Of a DNA stretch of 64,000 nucleotides, positions 60,308 through 64,000 are shown piece by piece (position 1 is the stretch's first letter; every line of letters begins with the position of its first letter). A program made the translations under genes and the position numbers. Source of the stretch: Acetobacter sp. 46_36 (GTDB lineage Bacteria > Pseudomonadota > Alphaproteobacteria > RF32 > CAG-239); the NCBI GenBank assembly GCA_001917135.1, contig MNTT01000015.1:124001-188000 (forward strand), read 5' to 3'. The notes under the pieces were generated by a model. That model saw only the letters and a program-made list of their open reading frames with translations. It made no database searches and was not told where the DNA came from.

Positions 60308-60937
60308 CTAAATCAGAATCCTATGTTCTTCCACTGCCGGTTCAGGTGTATATTTTGCCATAAACCGCGACAAAGTCAACCTGTCCACCCCTAAAATCCG
60401 GGCAATCTGCGACTTCGAAATCTTTTCCCGGCGCATGGCAACAATTTTATCCTCTTTCCCTGTCAGCTTGAGTTTATCGTTTTTTCTTCCCCGCGGGCGC
60501 CCCAGCACCCGTCCCTCCGATTTCAGCCGCAACAGAGCTTCTTTCGTCCGCTGCGATATCAAATTACGTTCTATTTCCGCCGACAGGCCAAAAGCAAATG
60601 CCAAAACCTTTGATTGAATATCCGCCCCCAGCCGATAATTGTCTTTTATCGTCCAAACCTGCACTTCAGACGCCATACAATGATGCAGAATACTCATAAC
60701 CTGCAGCAGATTTCGCCCCAGCCTGGACAATTCTGAAGCGACGAGAATATCTCCGGCTTTAAGCTTTTTCAACAACTTGCCCAATTTGCGTTTATCCAAC
60801 TCCTGCGTGGAACTGATAGTTTCCATTATCCATTTGTCGATAACCAGCTCATTCTTTATGGCAAATTCTTTAATCTCAAAGCGTTGATTCTCTGTTGTTT
60901 GCTTATCCGTACTGACACGTATATAACCATAAATCAT
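60308..60937 (-). CDS. serine recombinase, Mpi-like DNA invertase
   Basis: The 209-aa protein has a resolvase catalytic domain with the nucleophilic Ser in YIRVSTDKQT (Ser9), ELSRLGRNLL and AFGLSAEIERNLISQRTKEAL. The short C-terminal HTH reads ISKSQIARILGVDRLTLSRFM. It resembles the Bacteroides master invertase Mpi closely as I recall that sequence (ENQRFEI, WTIKDNYRLG), suggesting transfer or exchange with Bacteroidetes. AAGGGA lies 7 nt before ATG 60937, so it has adapted to or retained Shine-Dalgarno translation. Confidence 0.88.
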   Translation of the reverse strand: MIYGYIRVSTDKQTTENQRFEIKEFAIKNELVIDKWIMETISSTQELDKRKLGKLLKKLKAGDILVASELSRLGRNLLQVMSILHHCMASEVQVWTIKDNYRLGADIQSKVLAFAFGLSAEIERNLISQRTKEALLRLKSEGRVLGRPRGRKNDKLKLTGKEDKIVAMRREKISKSQIARILGVDRLTLSRFMAKYTPEPAVEEHRILI

Positions 60938-60954
60938 AACATAGTCCCTTTCAT

Positions 60955-61140
60955 ATTTTTGGTTTACAGGGATTCGCTACGCTATTTTGACAATAAAAAC
61001 ACCTGTTTAAATAATTAAATAGTTCTGAACCAACCTTTTTAAATAATACTTATGATAGATACTCTTGCTTCTAAAGTTCCCCTTTGCAAACAGCACTTGT
61101 TCTCCGCCAATACGCTGTCGTTCAGTCTCTAACCAAAAAT
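60955..61140. repeat. inverted 10-bp repeats bounding a possible invertible segment
   Basis: ATTTTTGGTT at 60955-60964 and its exact complement AACCAAAAAT at 61131-61140 bound 166 bp directly upstream of the invertase. The match does not extend beyond the 10 bp. A 10-bp match in AT-rich DNA can arise by chance. Confidence 0.45.
60987..61015 (+). promoter_or_regulatory. promoter inside the candidate invertible segment
   Basis: TTGACA (60987-60992), a 17-nt spacer, then AATAAT (61010-61015). It points away from the invertase in this orientation; if the segment flipped it would point at the invertase gene. Confidence 0.55.
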
Positions 61141-61168
61141 GGCATTACAATTAAGCTGCCGCAATATG

Positions 61169-62098
61169 TCATTTTACTCCGTGCTTTTTTAATTTTTCCA
61201 CGTAGGGCTGCATCAAATCGTCGTAAATATCATTACGATCCCATTGGTCGAAGTATTGCCTCAAATCCTCACCAAAGGTTTTAAAATCTGCCCGCCCTCT
61301 TGCAGCTTTCCGGTTATAAAACTCTTCCCAGGATTTTATCACATAATGATTTATCTGCGCTTTCTTTACCGGCACAGACTTGTCTTTTCCGAACTCCGCA
61401 CCGTTTTCATTTACCCATTTGCCGCAGACCCACATATAATGCGCTCCGCAGTCAACAACCGTCCGCGGATTAAAAATAGATTTCGGACTGAAATCCGGAA
61501 CGGCCGAATGTCCCTTGAAATTTTCCAGCACCAAACCATCAGGCCGCTTTTCATGCCCCGAACTGCCATATATAACCCAATGCAGGCTTATCTGGCTGCA
61601 ATCGGCATATTCCGCCATAAAATCACGCAAATTATCCTTCTCATGCAAAACGATAAACTCGTCCAAATCCACCACCGCCATCCATCTGGTTTCCTGCCCG
61701 AAATGGGCTGTTGCATGACAATATGCCGGATCTTGCCTGTCCCTTCCCGGAAAATAAATATACGTAACATCTCCTGCGTCAATATACGGCTGAAGAACTT
61801 CTTTCGTATTGTCCGAACTTTCATTGTCATAAACATAAAAATGCTCAACGCCGATTAATTTATGATATTCAAGCCATTCTCTAAGATACGGGCCTTCGTT
61901 TTTAATAATGCAGGCAATAGACATAAAATACTTAAAAACCCTGTTTTCACGGTTTTCTTCAGAGCTCAGGCGGGAAAGCCGGCGATATTCCGCAATACCG
62001 GTCTTTGGCAAACATATATAAAGCTGTTTTCTCTTATGTTTGTTACGGATAACCCAACGAAACAGAAATTTATAAAAACACTTTTTCAACGCAGCCAT
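61169..62098 (-). CDS. glycosyltransferase (GT2/GT92-like)
   Basis: The 309-aa protein has a GT-A fold: SIACIIKNEGPYLREWLEYH (nucleotide-sugar start), VYDNESSDNTKEVL, and the metal-binding VVDLDEFIVLHE. The later HYMWVCGKW and INHYVIKSWEEF suit family 92-like or Glyco_tranf_2_4 enzymes that decorate surface glycans. GGAGG lies 5 nt before ATG 62098, preferred to the open frame from 62182. It is followed by the candidate invertible segment, so read-through or antisense effects are possible. Confidence 0.85.
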   Translation of the reverse strand: MAALKKCFYKFLFRWVIRNKHKRKQLYICLPKTGIAEYRRLSRLSSEENRENRVFKYFMSIACIIKNEGPYLREWLEYHKLIGVEHFYVYDNESSDNTKEVLQPYIDAGDVTYIYFPGRDRQDPAYCHATAHFGQETRWMAVVDLDEFIVLHEKDNLRDFMAEYADCSQISLHWVIYGSSGHEKRPDGLVLENFKGHSAVPDFSPKSIFNPRTVVDCGAHYMWVCGKWVNENGAEFGKDKSVPVKKAQINHYVIKSWEEFYNRKAARGRADFKTFGEDLRQYFDQWDRNDIYDDLMQPYVEKLKKHGVK

Positions 62099-62393
62099 AC
62101 CAACCTCCCGGGCTTTCCTGATGAATTTAAAGGATCGTTTAAAATCTACAATCGCAGCACCGCAAAAACCAGCAATTTCCATAGGTTTTACACAACCGTA
62201 CGTATATGAAATAAAACGATCGTTTTATTCACACAGGACAAACCTTTCCATAACATTTGCCAGGTAAAACGACCATGGGAAATATCTCCCAAACTTCAAT
62301 TTTGCCAAATAAAAAAAATCAAGAAGCCTTTACTTCTTTACATTAAAAAACAAACGGAATACATTATCGGCAACCCAACAACAGAGGCAAAAC

Positions 62394-62735
62394 ATGAAAT
62401 ACATTTATCCAATCATTCTTCTCGCCGTGTCCAACATATTTATGACATTTGCATGGTACGGGCACCTGCGTTTCAAATCGCACGGCTTATGGAGTGTCAT
62501 TTTAATCAGCTGGCTGATTGCTTTTTTTGAGTACTGCTTTCAGGTTCCCGCCAACCGCCTCGGACACGAAGTCTATTCCGTAACCCAGCTCAAAGTAATT
62601 CAGGAAGTCATCACCCTTGCAATTTTCATAGTTTTTTCCATATTTTACATGAAAGAAGGCTTCCACTGGAACCATGCTGTCGGATTTCTGCTGATTTTGC
62701 TTGCTGTATTTTTCATATTCAAAAAATGGGATTAA
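62394..62735 (+). CDS. DUF486 (DMT-like) small membrane protein
   Basis: The 113-aa protein has four TM helices. FAWYGHLRF, AFFEYCFQVPANRLGH and SVTQLKVIQEVITL are the DUF486 pattern, a family in the drug/metabolite transporter superfamily. AGAGG lies 6 nt before ATG 62394. It stands alone between divergent genes; the 295-bp gap to the left holds no gene. Substrate unknown. Confidence 0.9.
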   Translation: MKYIYPIILLAVSNIFMTFAWYGHLRFKSHGLWSVILISWLIAFFEYCFQVPANRLGHEVYSVTQLKVIQEVITLAIFIVFSIFYMKEGFHWNHAVGFLLILLAVFFIFKKWD

Positions 62736-62805
62736 CACATCTCGGTTTTTCCTTGTCGTCAACCGACATAGCATACAAAATAATACCTGATGCCGCGAAA
62801 GATAT

Positions 62806-63093
62806 TTAGCCAAATATATCTTCCCAATCCTGTTTTAGCCGTTCGCCTTTGTATTTAAGGTCATAACGCCGCTGTTCCCAACGCTCTCTGGCTCTGTTTT
62901 TCCAATAGTCGTCGCCTTCATTTTCATAGCGCCTGTATTCTTCCTTCGTCTCCTTGATTTTTTGTGCGGTACTGTGAATGTCGTCTAAAGATTGGGACAG
63001 CTTTTGATAAGAATTTCCGTCATCATAATACCCGCCGTTACTGGCACACCCCGCCACTAATAAAACGACAGCAAACAAACACAATTTTTTCAT
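62806..63093 (-). CDS. small lipoprotein, helical
   Basis: The 95-aa protein has lipobox LLVAGC (Cys16), then a Gly/Tyr/Asp-rich linker and a strongly charged helical region with many Arg, Glu and Tyr (RRYENEGDDYWKNRARERW). No family recognised. GGGAG precedes ATG 63093. Confidence 0.75.
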   Translation of the reverse strand: MKKLCLFAVVLLVAGCASNGGYYDDGNSYQKLSQSLDDIHSTAQKIKETKEEYRRYENEGDDYWKNRARERWEQRRYDLKYKGERLKQDWEDIFG

Positions 63094-63244
63094 ATTTTAT
63101 CTCCCGGCAAATCAACTTATTGAAGCTTACTCTCCCAAACAATAAAAATCAACCTTCAATAACGTCTTAACCATAATTGCCTGCCCCGCCTGACAACATC
63201 ATCTTATCTTAATTCTGCCAGATTATAAGCGTTTAATTTGAAAA

Positions 63245-63270
63245 AAAAACGCTCTTAAAAGAGCGTTTTT
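63245..63270 (-). terminator. terminator downstream of tRNA-Leu
   Basis: AAAAACGCTCTT and AAGAGCGTTTTT form a compact hairpin with a long T run on the minus strand, 7 bp past the tRNA 3' end. Confidence 0.88.
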
Positions 63271-63276
63271 AATAAA

Positions 63277-63363
63277 TGGTGCGCTAGGCCGGAATCGAAC
63301 CGGCACGGGATTGCTCCCAACAGATTTTAAGTCTGCAGCGTCTACCTGTTCCGCCACAAGCGC
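63277..63363 (-). tRNA. tRNA-Leu (UAA)
   Basis: 87 nt with encoded CCA and a long variable arm. The anticodon arm GCAGA-CTTAAAA-TCTGT gives TAA. The acceptor stem GCGCTTG/CTAGCGC contains one T-T mismatch at 6-67. Confidence 0.96.
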
Positions 63364-63544
63364 AAATCATTTTCGTAGAGTTTTATACAAACAAAAAAAT
63401 ATAAATGCAACATAAAACTTGTTTTTTTTTAATTTGCCGCTAAACTTTCCGTGTTTTGGATATGCAGCGCATATCGCTTATTAACATACCGTTTGTGCGG
63501 CAGAAACAACGTTTCGGCACAAACATGACAGAAAGGCAAATTTT

Positions 63545-64000
63545 ATGAAACCAATCAATCGGAAATTAAAACTTTCCAAAAACAAATTTTCGGAAGTTCC
63601 GTTCCGTAAACTTGTTCCTAATATTGTAACCATGCTGGCTCTGTGCTCCGGCATCACGTCTATTCGCTATTCCGTACAGGAAGACTGGAGTAAAGCTGTC
63701 CTGTTTATTTTTCTCGCCGCCCTGTTTGACGGGCTGGACGGTCGGTTGGCCCGTATGCTGAAAGCATCATCAAAATTCGGAGCCGAACTGGATTCTCTCA
63801 GCGATTTCGTCAGTTTCGGCGTTGCCCCGGCTATTCTGATGTTCCAGTGGTGCCTCTTTGACCTGCCTAAAATCGGCTGGTTTTTCTGCCTGCTTTACGC
63901 TATGGGAATGGCTATGCGGCTGGCTCGGTTCAATACCATGCTTGAAGATAAAACTATTCCGCCCTATTGGTCGCATTACTTTACCGGCGTTCCGGCTCCG
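63545..64000 (+). CDS. pssA: CDP-diacylglycerol-serine O-phosphatidyltransferase, 5' part
   Basis: The frame runs off the window; 152 codons are visible. After a basic start, NIVTMLALCSGITSIRY begins the membrane region. The CDP-alcohol phosphotransferase motif DGLDGRLARMLKASSKFGAE continues into LDSLSD, with all conserved Asp, Gly, Ala and Arg in place. PssA makes phosphatidylserine, the precursor of phosphatidylethanolamine. AAAGG lies about 8 nt before ATG 63545. Confidence 0.92.
   Translation, partial: MKPINRKLKLSKNKFSEVPFRKLVPNIVTMLALCSGITSIRYSVQEDWSKAVLFIFLAALFDGLDGRLARMLKASSKFGAELDSLSDFVSFGVAPAILMFQWCLFDLPKIGWFFCLLYAMGMAMRLARFNTMLEDKTIPPYWSHYFTGVPAP

Noticed and set aside
61132..61145. 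A 14-bp word ACCAAAAATGGCAT shared by the invertase flank and the ELM1 coding region (26841-26854)
   Set aside because: One copy is inside a conserved coding sequence and no flanking similarity exists, so chance is the best explanation.
1..64000. CRISPR arrays, insertion sequences or prophage
   Set aside because: No regularly spaced repeats, transposase genes or phage structural genes were seen. The only recombinase is the Mpi-like invertase.

Overview
The window looks like a chromosomal segment of an AT-leaning (roughly mid-40s % GC by eye), host-associated, anaerobic or microaerophilic Alphaproteobacterium, plausibly one of the uncultured gut Rhodospirillales-like lineages. Pointers are the transhydrogenase with a split alpha subunit (pntAA/pntAB/pntB, as in Rhodospirillum), an ELM1-family protein, RHH_4-type ribbon-helix-helix proteins, and a probable RquA (rhodoquinone synthesis). 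The anaerobic reading rests on the flavodiiron protein, RquA and several flavodoxin and ferredoxin proteins. Taxonomy is inferred from gene content only; no rRNA is present. Genes are dense, mostly with good Shine-Dalgarno sites, and many units end in clear intrinsic terminators. Four tRNAs are present: Glu-CUC, Pro-GGG, Arg-CCG and Leu-UAA.

Layout. 0-8.2 kb (minus strand): OmpA-type lipoprotein, a membrane protein, TypA/BipA, a phosphoglycerol-transferase/GDPD fusion carrying two G8 tracts, a PfkB kinase (adenosine kinase type) and a two-gene chromate transporter. 8.2-11 kb: pntAA-pntAB-pntB. 11-14 kb: TetR regulator, then a Mur ligase with an LD-carboxypeptidase (murein recycling). 14-18.4 kb: M50-like membrane protease, a repeat-rich membrane protein, an acetyltransferase preceded by a strongly folded leader ending in an intrinsic terminator, an AspA/AstE-like deacylase and an SMR pump. 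18.9-23.9 kb: tetR-MFP-RND efflux operon with an AcrR-like operator. 24-28 kb: DnaJ-type co-chaperone, DUF1349 protein, small secreted proteins and ELM1. 28.4-30.9 kb: a secreted serpin flanked by two paralogous RHH proteins.

31.1-36.1 kb is the most system-like region. A MerR-family regulator sits beside two matching MerR-type promoters (19-bp spacers with a TTAGAG-N4-CTCTAA dyad). One drives an exported cupin plus an Fe-S/FMN-type flavoprotein; the other drives an exported flavodoxin. Between them lies a NapH-like polyferredoxin with an internal twin-arginine motif, followed directly by tatA and tatC. Together these suggest an envelope redox system with its own translocase. 36-41 kb: SIMPL protein, short UvrA-like ATPase, a stand-alone EF-Tu-domain-II-like protein and an unknown protein, both without Shine-Dalgarno sites, next to tRNA-Pro.

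41-49.5 kb is mainly housekeeping: L28, Dps-like protein, histidine phosphatase, flavodiiron protein, cmk, rsmE, a response regulator, probable rquA, Hsp20 with a Ser/Cys-rich small protein, and accA. 49.6-54 kb: a membrane protein overlapping yejA and yejB; yejE and yejF do not follow. 54-56.5 kb: a DUF6273-like protein whose start codon follows a G9 tract, and pfkA. 56.7-64 kb: a DUF4422 glycosyltransferase-like protein, a CPA2 antiporter, an Mpi-like serine invertase beside a candidate invertible promoter segment, a second glycosyltransferase, small membrane and lipoproteins, tRNA-Leu and the start of pssA. The G tracts and the invertase point to phase-variable surface features.
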